Shown here in pieces: positions 16,271-26,245 of a stretch of 64,000 bases of DNA. Where the stretch lies: positions 496,001-560,000 of the forward strand of contig NZ_WJIC01000001.1 of NCBI RefSeq assembly GCF_009649815.1, given 5' to 3'. How positions within the stretch are numbered: the first letter of the stretch is position 1; the number at the start of each line of letters is the position of its first letter. The notes beneath the pieces were generated by a model. The model saw nothing but the letters and a program-made list of their open reading frames with translations. It was not told the DNA's origin and ran no database searches. Made by a program: the position numbers and the translations under genes. The DNA comes from Nocardia sp. SYP-A9097 (lineage in GTDB: Bacteria > Actinomycetota > Actinomycetes > Mycobacteriales > Mycobacteriaceae).

Positions 16271-16894
16271 TCAGGTGTTCATCGACTTCAGGTGTTCTTC
16301 GAGTCGCCGCCGCCCGCGGGCGCACCGGCTTTTTATGGTTCCGGCCGGAACACCGAGCAGCACAGCGGCTTCCGCGATCGAATACCCTTCCAGCTCCACG
16401 GCGACCAAGGCGGTGCGCTGTTCGGCGGGCAGCGTGAACAGCGCGGCATCGACCACCAGGGTGGCGTCCAGACGCGCGAAATCGTCGCGGGGATAAAGGG
16501 GTTCGAGTACGGACTCGTCGGACAAAGGTACCGTGCGGCGCAGTTTGTTGCGACGGATCCGATCCAGGCAGGCGTTCACCACGATGCGATGCAGCCAGCT
16601 GCGCACCTCGGAGTCGCCGCGGAAGCCGCCCGCGCCGCGGTGTGCGGAGAGCAGGGCGTCCTGGAGTGAGTCGGCGGCGTCCTCGGGCGTGTAGGAGGCG
16701 CGTAGCGCGGTCTGCCAGAGGTGGTCGCGGTGGCGGCGCAATAGCTCGGCGAAGGCGTGCGGTTCGCCCTGGGCGTGCGCGGCGAGCAGGGCGCGATCGG
16801 TGGCCTCGCAGACCCGGTGGCGGGTGCGGACAGCCGTGGATGCGGGCCGAGTTCGTGGCTCGGTCGCTACTCCGGAATCCTTCGCATACGACAA
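16271..16894 (-). CDS. sigM: ECF RNA polymerase sigma factor SigM
   Basis: A 207-residue group IV sigma factor. Region 2 is AFAELLRRHRDHLWQTALRASYTPEDAADSLQDALLSAHRG then GDSEVRSWLHRIVVNACLDRIRR; region 4 is LFTLPAEQRTALVAVELEGYSIAEAAVLLGVPAGTIKSRCARGRRRL. The anti-sigma gene follows after 107 bp, then trxB. TTG 16894 has AGGAG five bases upstream and is preferred; an upstream TTG at 16957 would add 21 residues without a ribosome site. The 3' end carries a 15-bp direct duplication (16266-16280 and 16283-16297) that places the stop codon in the repeated copy. Confidence 0.92.
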   Translation of the reverse strand: MSYAKDSGVATEPRTRPASTAVRTRHRVCEATDRALLAAHAQGEPHAFAELLRRHRDHLWQTALRASYTPEDAADSLQDALLSAHRGAGGFRGDSEVRSWLHRIVVNACLDRIRRNKLRRTVPLSDESVLEPLYPRDDFARLDATLVVDAALFTLPAEQRTALVAVELEGYSIAEAAVLLGVPAGTIKSRCARGRRRLEEHLKSMNT

Positions 16895-17047
16895 TGCAAC
16901 TCCTGAGACCAGCAGAGAGTACGCAGGATCATATCGAAGATAACGATTCGGTAGCAATGGATTGCGTGATAAAAGCGCAGCTAGCGGGCATTTTCGGGCG
17001 AACCGGACAGCGGCTCGGATAACCGGAACGACCCGAAAATCACGAAA

Positions 17048-20000
17048 TCATGGCGCGGCTTCGAACCGGACCTCGGCGATGGAGGTCTGGTACTGACCGC
17101 CGTTCTGCGCCAGCGCGGTAATCCACACCAGCACGTATCGGGCGGGCTGATCGGCCTGCACCGCGATCTCGGTGGTCCCGTTGCCGAGCGTCGCCGCCCC
17201 GATCAGCTGGGTCTGATCCAGTGTCGGCGAGGCGGTCGGCGAGGTCCGGATCTCGACCTGCGCGCCCGCCGTCGGCGAATCGATGATCACCTTGGTGAGC
17301 TTGCTGGGGCTGCCCAGCGTGGCCAGGATCCCGACCCCCTTCTTGAGGGCGGGGAACTGCTGGAAGTACGCGTCGGTACGCCACACGGTGGTCGGATTGT
17401 TGTCCAGTACCGCCCCGATGCTGCCGACACCGTCCGGGGTGCCCTCGGGCGAGAACACCATGGCCCCGGTCACCGGTACCGGCACGCCCACGGCAGCGGC
17501 CGGGGTGGTCTCCGGCGCACCCGGCGCCGGAGGCGCGACGCTGGAGGTGGTGAGTCCGATATTGCGCTGTTCGTTGAGCGGCGCGTCGGAGCTACCGGGC
17601 GCGAAGACGCTCAGCAGCCACCAGATGATGACACCGACCACCAGCGCGGCGAGCACGCCGAGCCCGACCAGAATCCACATCATCCGCTGCGAGCGTTCCT
17701 TCACGGCGGCGAGGAGTTCCGGATCGGCGAGGGTCTCGTCCGGCGCGGACGGCGGGCGCTGGCCCAGCCGCAGTACCGGAATCAGATCGGTCTTCTGATC
17801 GACCACCGACGCCTGCTCCAGCACGTGCTGGACGGTGGCGGCGGTGCGCACACCCTTGTTGGACTCCAGCGAGCGCACCGCGACCGCGGAGATCTCGAAG
17901 GGCACCTCGGGTCGAATTGTCCTGGGCTCCACCGGAGTTCCGTCCGGACCGAAGTCGGCCAGGGGTAGTCCGCCGACGGTCGCGGCCGAACCGGTGACCC
18001 CGCCCGTGCGGATCGGCCAGTGCGCGGTGATGAGCGCGTAGAGCATGGCCCCGAGCCCGCGTACGTCCGACTGTGCGTCGGAGTCGCCGAGGGTGCCGGG
18101 GAAGGCGAGCACGGCGTCACCGGAGGCGCTGATGCGCACCCGATCCGGATGGTCGATGGATAGCGAGCCGCCGCCGCGATGCGCGAGTTCGGCCGCGGCC
18201 GCGAGCGCCCGGATGGCGCGGGCCGCGCCGATCGGGGACGGCACGGTATCGGCCATCTCCTTGAGCGAGCGGCCCGGCGTCCATTCGGCGACCACGATGC
18301 CGCCGGAGGAGCCGCGCACCACGTCGAGCACGCGGGCCAGGCCGGGCGAGTTGATCCGCCCGAGGCGCAGGGTGCGGGACAGGATCGCCTGCGGCCCATC
18401 GTGTCCGGAGTTGTCGGCGGCCTGCTGGTCGGCGTCGACGAAGGTGAGTGCGACCTCGCGGTCCAGCTTCACATCCAGGGCCTGCCAGAATTTGAGGCCG
18501 CGCGCGCCGCCGTGACCGGCCAGCAGTCGGTAGCGTCCGCCCGCGACGGATGCGCCCGGCAGCAGCTTGGGCCCGCGCTGGATGCGCTTGGTGGCCTCCA
18601 CCCGCATGGGCGGCATCTGTGGCGAAATCGCCTCGTAGACACCGGTTTCGGGGCCCGCGTGGGCCTCCTGCTCCGGTAGCTCCCCGGAGTCGTGCCGATC
18701 GCGACCGGTGTCCCGGTGCGCGGATTGGCCCGTACCGCCCTGTTTTCCGTCCGTGCGATCCGGAGTCGGGGGCGCATCCGTGGAGAGCCCACCGCCCGCG
18801 GCCGCTGCGGATTCGGCGGCCGGGACGCCGCTCGCCGCGTCGTCGCTCACCCTCGTTCCTCCTTCGCCCTGGTATGTCGGAGACCGATGTTGCTGGGCCG
18901 GACCCGGTGTCCCGCGGACACCCTCGTCCGAGGCCGCGCGAGAGCCTTCGGCGCCTGCGCTCGCCTGCCGATCAGGGTACGGGAACTCACCCTTGCCGGT
19001 GTTGTCAACCGCATCGGGTCGGATGACGGGCAGCACCATGGTCTGCGCGTCGAGGTACGGGTCGAACCGGTAGTAGTAGGGCGCGGCGCGCAGATCCGGT
19101 TTGGGCAGCAGCGTGGTGTCGCCCATATCGCCGAGTGTGCCGCCGTCGAGTTCGAGATCAGGTGCGGGCGCGGTGAAACCGAGCCGCCGCGAGATGGCCA
19201 CGGTGATGGCGACGATCTCCGGAATGCCCGCGAGTCGCATGAGACCGAAGGCGACGCCGAACATGATGATGGCGGTCAGGCCGACGCGCACCAGTGAACC
19301 GAGTCCGCCGAAGGAGTCCGAGAGCCGGTGCAGGCCGATCACCTTGTCCGCGATCAGCATGACCGCGCCGCCGGCCATCGAGGCCAGGACCACCCGGGTG
19401 ATGGTGCGCCCGACATTGGTCATGCGCAGATCGCCGAGGCTGCGGTGCAGCAGCCAGCCGCCGATGACGGCACCGGTGACGAAGCCGAGGCCGTTGGCGA
19501 CGCCGAGCGCGATGACGATGTGGTTCTCGGCGACGAGCGTCGGGGCCAGCGCCGAGAGCAGGATCTTCACGCCGGTGATGCCGAGGATGATCCAGGTCGG
19601 CGTCCAAGCCTGTTCGCGCGCGTAGAACACTCGGAGGTGGATCAGTACCAGCGAGTACGGGATCAGCGTGAACGCGGACCAGGAGACGGCTTCGCCGAGT
19701 CGGCCGGCCTGTTCGGGTCCGAAGTGGCCGTAGCCGAAGAGGGCTTCACCGATCTGCGGTCCGGCGAAGGTCATGAAGGTGACCACGGGGACGAGCGCGA
19801 TCATGGTGAGCCGGGTGGCGGTGCCGAGATCGTCGACCACGGCCGGTGTGTCGTCGGCGGCGGCATTGCGGCTCAGGCGCGGCATGATCGCGGTCAGCAG
19901 GGTCACGCCGAGCACGCCGTACGGCAATTGCAGGAGCAGCCAGGCGTTTTGGTAGATGGCGGGTCCGGCTTTGTCCCAGTGTGAGGAGATCCGGGTGGCG

Positions 20001-21397
20001 AAGGTCCAGCCGATCTGGCTGATGCCGACGTACAGGATGATGGCCGCGCCCATGCCCGCGAATTGCTTGAGCCGGGCGTCGACTCCCCACAGCGGCCGCA
20101 GGTTGATGCCTTCGCGGCGGATGGCGGGCAGCAGGCTCACCATCTGCACGACCACGCCGAGGGTCACGCCGATGCCCAGGATGAGCAGTTTCGGTTCGCC
20201 CATGCGGACGGGGTCGAGGCTGATCTCACCCGGTGTCATCCGGTAGGCGATGAGCACGGTGAGGACGACGAGATTGTTCAGCACCGGCGCCCACGCACCG
20301 GGTTTGAACACCCCGTGGGTATTGAGGATGGCCATGAGCAGCGCCGAGGTGCCGTAGAACAGCACGGCCGGTAACAGCAGGAAGGCGAGCGCGGTGGTGA
20401 GCGCGGTGCTGACTTTGCCGTCGTCGGACAGGAAGACGTGTGTGGTCAGGACCGGCGCGAGGACGAGGACTATGACGGTTCCGGTGGCGAGCACGGTGAG
20501 CGCGGCGGTGAAGAGTCGCCGGACGAAGGCGCTGCCGCCGTCCGGGTCCTCTTTCTCCGCGCGTACCAGGGTCGGTACCACGATGGCGGTCAGCACGGCG
20601 CCGAGCAGTAGCTCGGAGATCATGGTCGGGATGGTGCTGGCGACGGTGAAGGCGGAGGCGATGGCCGGGCCGAGCACGGTCAGCAGCAGGAGCTGTTTTC
20701 CGAAGCCGGTGATGCGGCTGGCCAGGGTCGCGATGGCGATCGAGCCGGAGTCCCGGACCAGTTTGGCGTTCGAGCTCTCCGGTTTGGGGGCCGTGGCGGC
20801 GTGCTGTTCGCGGGTGTTCGGTCCGCTGCGCGGTAGCGGTGGTGCCGGGCGCGGCAGCGGATTCGACTGTGGTGTCGGGTAGCGCTGTCCGCCGGGGGGC
20901 GTATTGCGCATGACCGGTCCGAGTGGCTGGTTCGGGTCGCCGGGGCGGTGTCCCCAGTGGTAGCGGTCTTCCGGTGCGATGTGCGCACCGCCCGGCGGTG
21001 GTCCGGCGGGTCGCGGTGGCTGTGGGTTGGGTTGCGGCTGCTGCGGGTTCGGCTGTGGCCGGCGCGGCGGCTGGCCGGGTGGGCGCGCCATGATGGGCCC
21101 GGATTCGCCGGGGCGTGGTCCGCGCACCGGAGCGGGACCGGACGGTTGACCCGATTGTGGCCGACCGGGCAGCACGGTCGGAATGCCCTGTGACGGAGGA
21201 TTTCCCGCCCGTGGTCCGGGGCTCGGGGGTCCCGGTCGGGGGCCGCGTTGCTGCGGTACTCCCCGTTCCCATGGTGCGGAGGGCGCGCGCCGCGGTGCCG
21301 GAGCGTCGGGTCCGTCGCCGCGCCCGGGTGTGCGTGGGGGCGGCCCGTCCTGGCCTTCGGGTCGGCCGGTCGAGCGTGGTCCGCCGTACTCGCTCAC
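17048..21397 (-). CDS. murJ: Lipid II flippase MurJ fused to a pseudokinase and an extracellular domain
   Basis: The 1449 residues are in four parts. A Pro/Gly-rich cytosolic leader spans 1-210. The MurJ/MviN core runs from about 212 to 760 (LVRDSGSIAIATLASRITGFGKQ, many transmembrane helices). After a polar linker, a Ser/Thr kinase-like domain covers about 950-1200 but lacks a readable HRD catalytic loop and DFG, so it is a pseudokinase. One transmembrane helix at 1239-1265 (MMWILVGLGVLAALVVGVII) precedes an exported C-terminal domain like a discoidin-type fold. The mycobacterial orthologue (Rv3910) is phosphorylated by PknB and recruits FhaA. It follows the DUF6049 gene with a four-base overlap. 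Confidence 0.95.
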   Translation of the reverse strand: MSEYGGPRSTGRPEGQDGPPPRTPGRGDGPDAPAPRRAPSAPWERGVPQQRGPRPGPPSPGPRAGNPPSQGIPTVLPGRPQSGQPSGPAPVRGPRPGESGPIMARPPGQPPRRPQPNPQQPQPNPQPPRPAGPPPGGAHIAPEDRYHWGHRPGDPNQPLGPVMRNTPPGGQRYPTPQSNPLPRPAPPLPRSGPNTREQHAATAPKPESSNAKLVRDSGSIAIATLASRITGFGKQLLLLTVLGPAIASAFTVASTIPTMISELLLGAVLTAIVVPTLVRAEKEDPDGGSAFVRRLFTAALTVLATGTVIVLVLAPVLTTHVFLSDDGKVSTALTTALAFLLLPAVLFYGTSALLMAILNTHGVFKPGAWAPVLNNLVVLTVLIAYRMTPGEISLDPVRMGEPKLLILGIGVTLGVVVQMVSLLPAIRREGINLRPLWGVDARLKQFAGMGAAIILYVGISQIGWTFATRISSHWDKAGPAIYQNAWLLLQLPYGVLGVTLLTAIMPRLSRNAAADDTPAVVDDLGTATRLTMIALVPVVTFMTFAGPQIGEALFGYGHFGPEQAGRLGEAVSWSAFTLIPYSLVLIHLRVFYAREQAWTPTWIILGITGVKILLSALAPTLVAENHIVIALGVANGLGFVTGAVIGGWLLHRSLGDLRMTNVGRTITRVVLASMAGGAVMLIADKVIGLHRLSDSFGGLGSLVRVGLTAIIMFGVAFGLMRLAGIPEIVAITVAISRRLGFTAPAPDLELDGGTLGDMGDTTLLPKPDLRAAPYYYRFDPYLDAQTMVLPVIRPDAVDNTGKGEFPYPDRQASAGAEGSRAASDEGVRGTPGPAQQHRSPTYQGEGGTRVSDDAASGVPAAESAAAAGGGLSTDAPPTPDRTDGKQGGTGQSAHRDTGRDRHDSGELPEQEAHAGPETGVYEAISPQMPPMRVEATKRIQRGPKLLPGASVAGGRYRLLAGHGGARGLKFWQALDVKLDREVALTFVDADQQAADNSGHDGPQAILSRTLRLGRINSPGLARVLDVVRGSSGGIVVAEWTPGRSLKEMADTVPSPIGAARAIRALAAAAELAHRGGGSLSIDHPDRVRISASGDAVLAFPGTLGDSDAQSDVRGLGAMLYALITAHWPIRTGGVTGSAATVGGLPLADFGPDGTPVEPRTIRPEVPFEISAVAVRSLESNKGVRTAATVQHVLEQASVVDQKTDLIPVLRLGQRPPSAPDETLADPELLAAVKERSQRMMWILVGLGVLAALVVGVIIWWLLSVFAPGSSDAPLNEQRNIGLTTSSVAPPAPGAPETTPAAAVGVPVPVTGAMVFSPEGTPDGVGSIGAVLDNNPTTVWRTDAYFQQFPALKKGVGILATLGSPSKLTKVIIDSPTAGAQVEIRTSPTASPTLDQTQLIGAATLGNGTTEIAVQADQPARYVLVWITALAQNGGQYQTSIAEVRFEAAP

Positions 21398-23925
21398 CGT
21401 GCCTCCTCGTGTCGCAGTTCGCGCTTGCGCGCCCGCCGGAACCTGTTCACCCTGCGCCGGGTTTCGGAATCGAATCCCTCGTCCGCCGGATCGGACTGGC
21501 CGCGGAAGCGGTGCCAGAGTCGGCGGGCGACGAGCAGGAGCAACAGTGCACCGACACTTGCGGTAATTATTGCCAACACTCGACCGTAGGCGTTGGACCG
21601 CACCGAAACCGATACGGCATTGCCGAGTGGCACCCCGTCGGGTGTGGTAAGGGCGATGGGTATCGCCAGGTTTCGACTGTCGGAGACCTCGGTCGGAATC
21701 TGGAAGGACCGGGTGCCCTTGGCCGGCAGCACCTGCTCGCCGATATCGGTGATATTGGTTTCGGCGGGCGCGTCGATGCGGAATTTGATGCGAACGGCGA
21801 CGGGCAGGTCATTGCGGGCGACCAGCAGCAGCGGGCTCTGTTCCGAAGCGAGGGTGTAGACGCCGCCGGGTGGCAGCACGGTCACCGAGTGGAACAGCTC
21901 GTCGACGGTGCGGGTGGTCTGGTCGACGCGGCGTTGCGCGGTGGTGTCGGCCAGGGCGGGCGCGCCGCGCCGGTCGGACATGGTGAGCACGCGGATGAGG
22001 TCGTCGCGCAGCGGGGTGAGGAAGCCGCGCGGGGTGAGCTCCTGCTGCGGCTGCTCGACCAGGGCGCTCATCAATTCGGTGAGGTTGTGGGCCTGCTGCC
22101 GGACGGGTTCGGCGAAGTGGTCGGGGACGGCTTCGGCGGCCGCGGCGGGCAGATAGTCGAGGTCGTAGGGTTGCGGATCCACCTGTTGCGCAAGCAGTTC
22201 GGTGAGCGAACGCGGTGCGGCGAGGTTGGCGCGGTACATCAGGTCGAGCTGGCCGAGCAGGGCGGTGGCCTCATCTCGATTGGGGCCCCACTGCTGCGGC
22301 GGCATGAGCAGCGCCGAGCGCGGCCGGCCGGGTTGTGGATTGAGCGCGGACCAGGTGATCGCCCCGAGCGCGTCCTGCAGCCGGGCGGCCCGGGAGTCGT
22401 TGGTGACGTCGTAGCGCACCTTGTCCGGGGTGAACGGTGGGGTCGGCGGGTGCGAGCCGACGGCGGCCAGTGCAGTGGCGGACCAGATGTCGAAGGTGGC
22501 GGCGTGCAATTCGGGCGCGCCGGGTGCGGCCTCCCCGCCGCCGGGCGCGGGCAGCGTGAGTCCGCCCAGTCGCACCAGGTCCGGGCTGGCCGAATCGGCC
22601 GGGGTCCCTGGGTTTTTGGCGCTGGAGATATTGGCGCGGCCGTCGGCGGGTGTCACGGCATTGTCGGCCAGGATCGCGGTGCTGTACCCGTGGTGTGCGA
22701 GCAGTTCGGCGCCCTCGTTGTCGATGCTGGCCGTGTCGGGCAGGGCCACACCGCGTACGGATTTCACCGACAGCAATTGATCGATGAGGTCGGCGGGTGC
22801 GTTGAGAGCCCGATCCGACAGGGTGATGTCGCCGGTGGTGGCGAGCGCCTCCGGGTCGACCTGTGCGAACGGCAGCGCGACCACGCACATGGTGGGTGCG
22901 AGCGTGCGCAGCCGTTCCAGCCAGGCCTTGGCGGCGTGTTCGCCGGTGCCCGCGCGGGTGCTGCCGTCCGGATCCGAGGGGCTGGCCAGCACCTTGTAGC
23001 CGTCCTTCATATCGGAGACGGTGAGCAGCAGGTCCGGGTCGACGGCCAGGCACAGTGAGGTGTTCAGGTTCTTGTCGCCGCCGCCGTCGGGTTCGAGCGC
23101 GGTCTCGAGTGCGGAGAGCAGTTGGTCGAGTCGCCCGCCCTGGGTGAGTGAGGCGGCCAGGTCGTCATCGGTGAGCAGGGCTTCGCCCTCGACGGTGCCG
23201 GGTTTACCGGCGACCAGGCGCGGGCGATCGGCGAGCGGCCACAGCATGGTGGTGGCGACCGGTGGTGCGTCCGGGGTGGCCGGAACCGGCGGCGGCGCGG
23301 GATGTTTCGGATCGGCGGCGGTGGCGGGGATGCCGAGCACCGGCAGCAGGAACCGGGCGTCGTCGAGCCGGGCCTGACCGCCGTACGCGGGTTCGCCGTT
23401 CACATTCAGCAGCAGCGGGTAGATGCCGGGCGCGGTGATATCGAGAGCCGATATGCCGCTGGGCAGTTCGGTCGCCGAGTGCAGGGCGATGGTGAGGCTG
23501 AACTGTTTTCGCTGTCCGGGCGTCAATCGGTCTGCGACATCCTGGAATTCGCCGGTGACGTCGTAGTTGATCTGGTCCAGGCGCAGTGCCGAGCGCAATC
23601 CGCTGGGATTGCCGACGGCGGCGGCGCGCTGGATGCGCACGCTGACATCGTCCACCTGCCGGTCACCGATATTGGTGACGGTGCCGGACACCACAAAGTA
23701 CGGATCGCTGGTGCTGGCGATGGCGGTGGGTGTCACCGAATCCAGTGACAGTTTCAGGAATTTCGGCCCCGTGGATTCGCCGTTGCCGCTACCGGTCGGC
23801 TCGGCGCCCGCCAGTGGCGGGCACGCGGTGAGCACGGCCAGTATCACTGCGACGAACGACAGGATCCAGCGGTGCGGCGTCCCCGCGGTGTCTTGCCCGG
23901 GACGCCCAGACCCCGCACGCGTCAT
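21394..23925 (-). CDS. DUF6049 exported membrane-anchored protein (Rv3909-like)
   Basis: The 843 residues have an N-terminal signal ([24 protein letters not shown]), a large extracytoplasmic region beginning with an Ig-like strand pattern ([37 protein letters not shown]), and near the C-terminus one transmembrane helix ([25 protein letters not shown]) followed by a basic cytosolic tail. It belongs to the DUF6049 family and sits where Rv3909 lies in mycobacteria, overlapping both neighbours by four bases. A link to MurJ or the cell envelope is inferred from this fixed order; the molecular function is unknown to me. Confidence 0.85.
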   Translation of the reverse strand: MTRAGSGRPGQDTAGTPHRWILSFVAVILAVLTACPPLAGAEPTGSGNGESTGPKFLKLSLDSVTPTAIASTSDPYFVVSGTVTNIGDRQVDDVSVRIQRAAAVGNPSGLRSALRLDQINYDVTGEFQDVADRLTPGQRKQFSLTIALHSATELPSGISALDITAPGIYPLLLNVNGEPAYGGQARLDDARFLLPVLGIPATAADPKHPAPPPVPATPDAPPVATTMLWPLADRPRLVAGKPGTVEGEALLTDDDLAASLTQGGRLDQLLSALETALEPDGGGDKNLNTSLCLAVDPDLLLTVSDMKDGYKVLASPSDPDGSTRAGTGEHAAKAWLERLRTLAPTMCVVALPFAQVDPEALATTGDITLSDRALNAPADLIDQLLSVKSVRGVALPDTASIDNEGAELLAHHGYSTAILADNAVTPADGRANISSAKNPGTPADSASPDLVRLGGLTLPAPGGGEAAPGAPELHAATFDIWSATALAAVGSHPPTPPFTPDKVRYDVTNDSRAARLQDALGAITWSALNPQPGRPRSALLMPPQQWGPNRDEATALLGQLDLMYRANLAAPRSLTELLAQQVDPQPYDLDYLPAAAAEAVPDHFAEPVRQQAHNLTELMSALVEQPQQELTPRGFLTPLRDDLIRVLTMSDRRGAPALADTTAQRRVDQTTRTVDELFHSVTVLPPGGVYTLASEQSPLLLVARNDLPVAVRIKFRIDAPAETNITDIGEQVLPAKGTRSFQIPTEVSDSRNLAIPIALTTPDGVPLGNAVSVSVRSNAYGRVLAIITASVGALLLLLVARRLWHRFRGQSDPADEGFDSETRRRVNRFRRARKRELRHEEAR

Positions 23926-24464
23926 TGTCTGCCGTTCTCCATCCGGTCGATCAGCCGGTTCGCGACCTCGGCCAGCCTCCGTTCGTCAGCGTAGGCGAGC
24001 CGGGAATCGAGTTCGCTCAACGGAACCCAGGCCACCTTGGTGACTTCGACGTCGGCGTCGGAGAGTTCGCCGTCGAGGAAGCGCATCAGATAGTGGTGCA
24101 CGGTTTTGTGCACGCGTCTGCCCTCGGTGACGAACCAGTAGTCGATGCTGCCGAGTTCGGCGACCACGCTGCCATTGATGCCGGTCTCCTCGGCGACTTC
24201 GCGAATGGCGGTTTGCTCGGCGGTTTCGCCTTCTTCGATATGTCCCTTGGGCAGTGACCACAGCAGTCTGCCGCGCCGATCGGTGCGACCGATCAGTGCG
24301 GCACAGCGCTTCTCGCGGGGGCCGTCGAGGCCGTCCACAACGAGTCCGCCCGCGGAGGTCTCCCGCACGGTACGCATGCGAGGTTTCGCCGCACTACCGG
24401 CCGAACCACGGCGCCGGGGCTGGCGGCGTCGACTGTTCGCGCGATCGGCCGGAGACACGGCCAC
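23922..24464 (-). CDS. Nudix hydrolase (MutT4-like)
   Basis: A 180-residue Nudix protein. The box GX5EX7REUXEEXGU is complete at residues 74-96 ([23 protein letters not shown]). A basic, probably disordered N-terminus of about 30 residues precedes it. In the mycobacterial gene order this is mutT4 (Rv3908), reported to act on dATP/8-oxo nucleotides or diadenosine polyphosphates; the substrate here cannot be read from sequence. It heads the minus-strand operon Nudix-DUF6049-murJ and diverges from pcnA across about 160 bp. Confidence 0.92.
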   Translation of the reverse strand: MAVSPADRANSRRRQPRRRGSAGSAAKPRMRTVRETSAGGLVVDGLDGPREKRCAALIGRTDRRGRLLWSLPKGHIEEGETAEQTAIREVAEETGINGSVVAELGSIDYWFVTEGRRVHKTVHHYLMRFLDGELSDADVEVTKVAWVPLSELDSRLAYADERRLAEVANRLIDRMENGRQ

Positions 24465-24627
24465 AGTCTATAGGTGAGCGTGGCTCAGACCGGTGCACCG
24501 CAGGGGTGCCGCCGGAATCACGCGGAATCCGCGGTGCGGGCCGGTCGCGGGTAATGCGGTGGCCGGGGTTTTACGCACTCCATTAAGCTGCGTATTCGTG
24601 GTTTCGCAGCAGTCCGAGGAAGCAAAC

Positions 24628-26058
24628 GTGGATCGCCGTACCCGATTGCTGGCCTCGGCGGCGATCACCGTGGGACGGCTCTCCGATGTCCTGACCCCGC
24701 TGGGTGAATTGTTCGCTCAACATGGGCATGAGCTGTATCTGGTGGGTGGCACGGTGCGCGATGCGGTGCTCGGCCGGCTGGGTACCGATCTGGATTTCAC
24801 CACCGATGCCCGGCCCGAGGTCGTGCAGGAGATGATGCGCGGCTGGGCCGACAATCTGTGGGATACCGGTGGGCTGGCGTTCGGCACGGTGAGCGCGTCC
24901 AAGGCCGGACAGCAGTTGGAGATCACCACTTTCCGCGCCGACTCCTATGACCGGGTGTCGCGCAATCCCGAGGTCACCTTCGGCGACACCTTGGAAGCCG
25001 ATCTGGTGCGCCGCGATTTCCGGGTGAACGCCATGGCGGTGCGCATCGGCGAACTGGGCGAGCTCAAGTTCGTGGACCCGTTGGACGGTTTGGCGGATCT
25101 GCTCGAAGGTGTGCTGGATACACCTGCGCTGCCGCAGGATTCGTTCAATGACGATCCGCTGCGCATGCTGCGCGGTGCGCGTTTCGTCTCGCAGCTGGGT
25201 TTCCGGCTGGCGCCGCGCGTGCATGCCGCCATTGTCGAGATGGCTCCGGAGATCGACCGCATCACGGCCGAGCGGGTGCATGCCGAACTCGACAAGCTGA
25301 TCGGCGGTGAGCATCCCACCGAGGGCATCGACATCATGGTGGAGACCGGGCTGGCCGAGCGCATACTGCCCGAGGTGCCCGCCATGAAGCTGGAGATCGA
25401 CGAGCATCACCAGCACAAAGATGTCTACGAGCATTCGCTGACCGTGCTGCGCCAGGCCATCGATCAGGAAGAGGGCGATCCGGATCTGGTGCTGCGCTGG
25501 GCCGCGCTGCTGCACGATATCGGCAAGCCGCCGACCAAGAAGAACGAGCCGGGCGGCGGCGTCAGCTTCCACCATCACGAGGTCGTGGGCGCGAAGTTGG
25601 TGCGAAAGCGTATGCGCGCCTTGAAGTATCCCAAGCAGTTCACCGAGGAGGTGGCGCGCCTGGTCTACCTGCACCTGCGCTTCCACGGCTACGGCAAGGG
25701 CCAGTGGACCGACTCCGCCGTGCGTCGCTACGTCACCGACGGCGCGGAACTCCTGCCGCGCCTGCACAAACTGGTCCGCGCCGACTGCACCACCCGCAAC
25801 AAGCGCCGCGCCGCCCTACTCCGCTCCACCTACGACGATCTGGAAGTCCGGATCGAAAAGCTCGCCGAGCAAGAGGATCTGGCCCGCGTCCGCCCGGACC
25901 TCGACGGCAACGCCATCATGGAACTCCTGGACATCAAGCCCGGCCCGGACGTAGGCAAAGCCTGGAAGTTCCTCAAAGAACTCCGCCTCGACCGCGGCCC
26001 CCTCCCTCGCGAAGAAGCCGAGACAGCCCTCCTCGAATGGTGGAAGAGCACCAAGTAG
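24628..26058 (+). CDS. pcnA: CCA tRNA nucleotidyltransferase / poly(A) polymerase family with HD domain
   Basis: The 476 residues carry the nucleotidyltransferase motif YLVGGTVRDAVLG then DLDFTTDA (catalytic aspartates), the RRDFRVNAMAV block, the tRNA-binding GDDPLRMLRGARFVSQLGF-like segment, and a C-terminal HD phosphohydrolase region (EHHQHKDVYEHSLTVLR, then LLHDIGKP). It adds or repairs tRNA 3' CCA. GTG 24628 follows GAGGAAG and is preferred; GTG 24598 is the alternative. It matches mycobacterial pcnA (Rv3907c) in order and very closely in sequence pattern. Confidence 0.95.
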   Translation: MDRRTRLLASAAITVGRLSDVLTPLGELFAQHGHELYLVGGTVRDAVLGRLGTDLDFTTDARPEVVQEMMRGWADNLWDTGGLAFGTVSASKAGQQLEITTFRADSYDRVSRNPEVTFGDTLEADLVRRDFRVNAMAVRIGELGELKFVDPLDGLADLLEGVLDTPALPQDSFNDDPLRMLRGARFVSQLGFRLAPRVHAAIVEMAPEIDRITAERVHAELDKLIGGEHPTEGIDIMVETGLAERILPEVPAMKLEIDEHHQHKDVYEHSLTVLRQAIDQEEGDPDLVLRWAALLHDIGKPPTKKNEPGGGVSFHHHEVVGAKLVRKRMRALKYPKQFTEEVARLVYLHLRFHGYGKGQWTDSAVRRYVTDGAELLPRLHKLVRADCTTRNKRRAALLRSTYDDLEVRIEKLAEQEDLARVRPDLDGNAIMELLDIKPGPDVGKAWKFLKELRLDRGPLPREEAETALLEWWKSTK

Positions 26059-26152
26059 CCGCAAGGCTTGCCCCGCCTCGAATGCCGGCGGGCGCATGAC
26101 GGGCGCCCGCCTCGAATGGTGGCGGGGATAGGGCAGCGGCTCGCCTCTCCCC

Positions 26153-26245
26153 GGGGGTTCAGGGGCGCAGCCCCCAAGACCTAGTGTCAGCGCCCCCTTC
26201 TCCTTCCGGGGTCATGGGGGCGCAGCCCCCATGAAAACTCTTCTC
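26153..26245. repeat. Dispersed double-hairpin repeat, copy A (convergent gap after pcnA)
   Basis: Two GC hairpins, GGGGCGCAGCCCC (26162-26174) and GGGGGCGCAGCCCCC (26216-26230), have centres 55 bp apart. They are joined by a segment (CCCAAGACCTAGTGTCAGCG then CCCCTTCT) that reappears, slightly diverged, at 60838-60930. The end CTTCTCTCAGAA runs into the stop codon of the following minus-strand gene, just as in copy B. It probably acts as a terminator for both converging genes. Confidence 0.85.
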
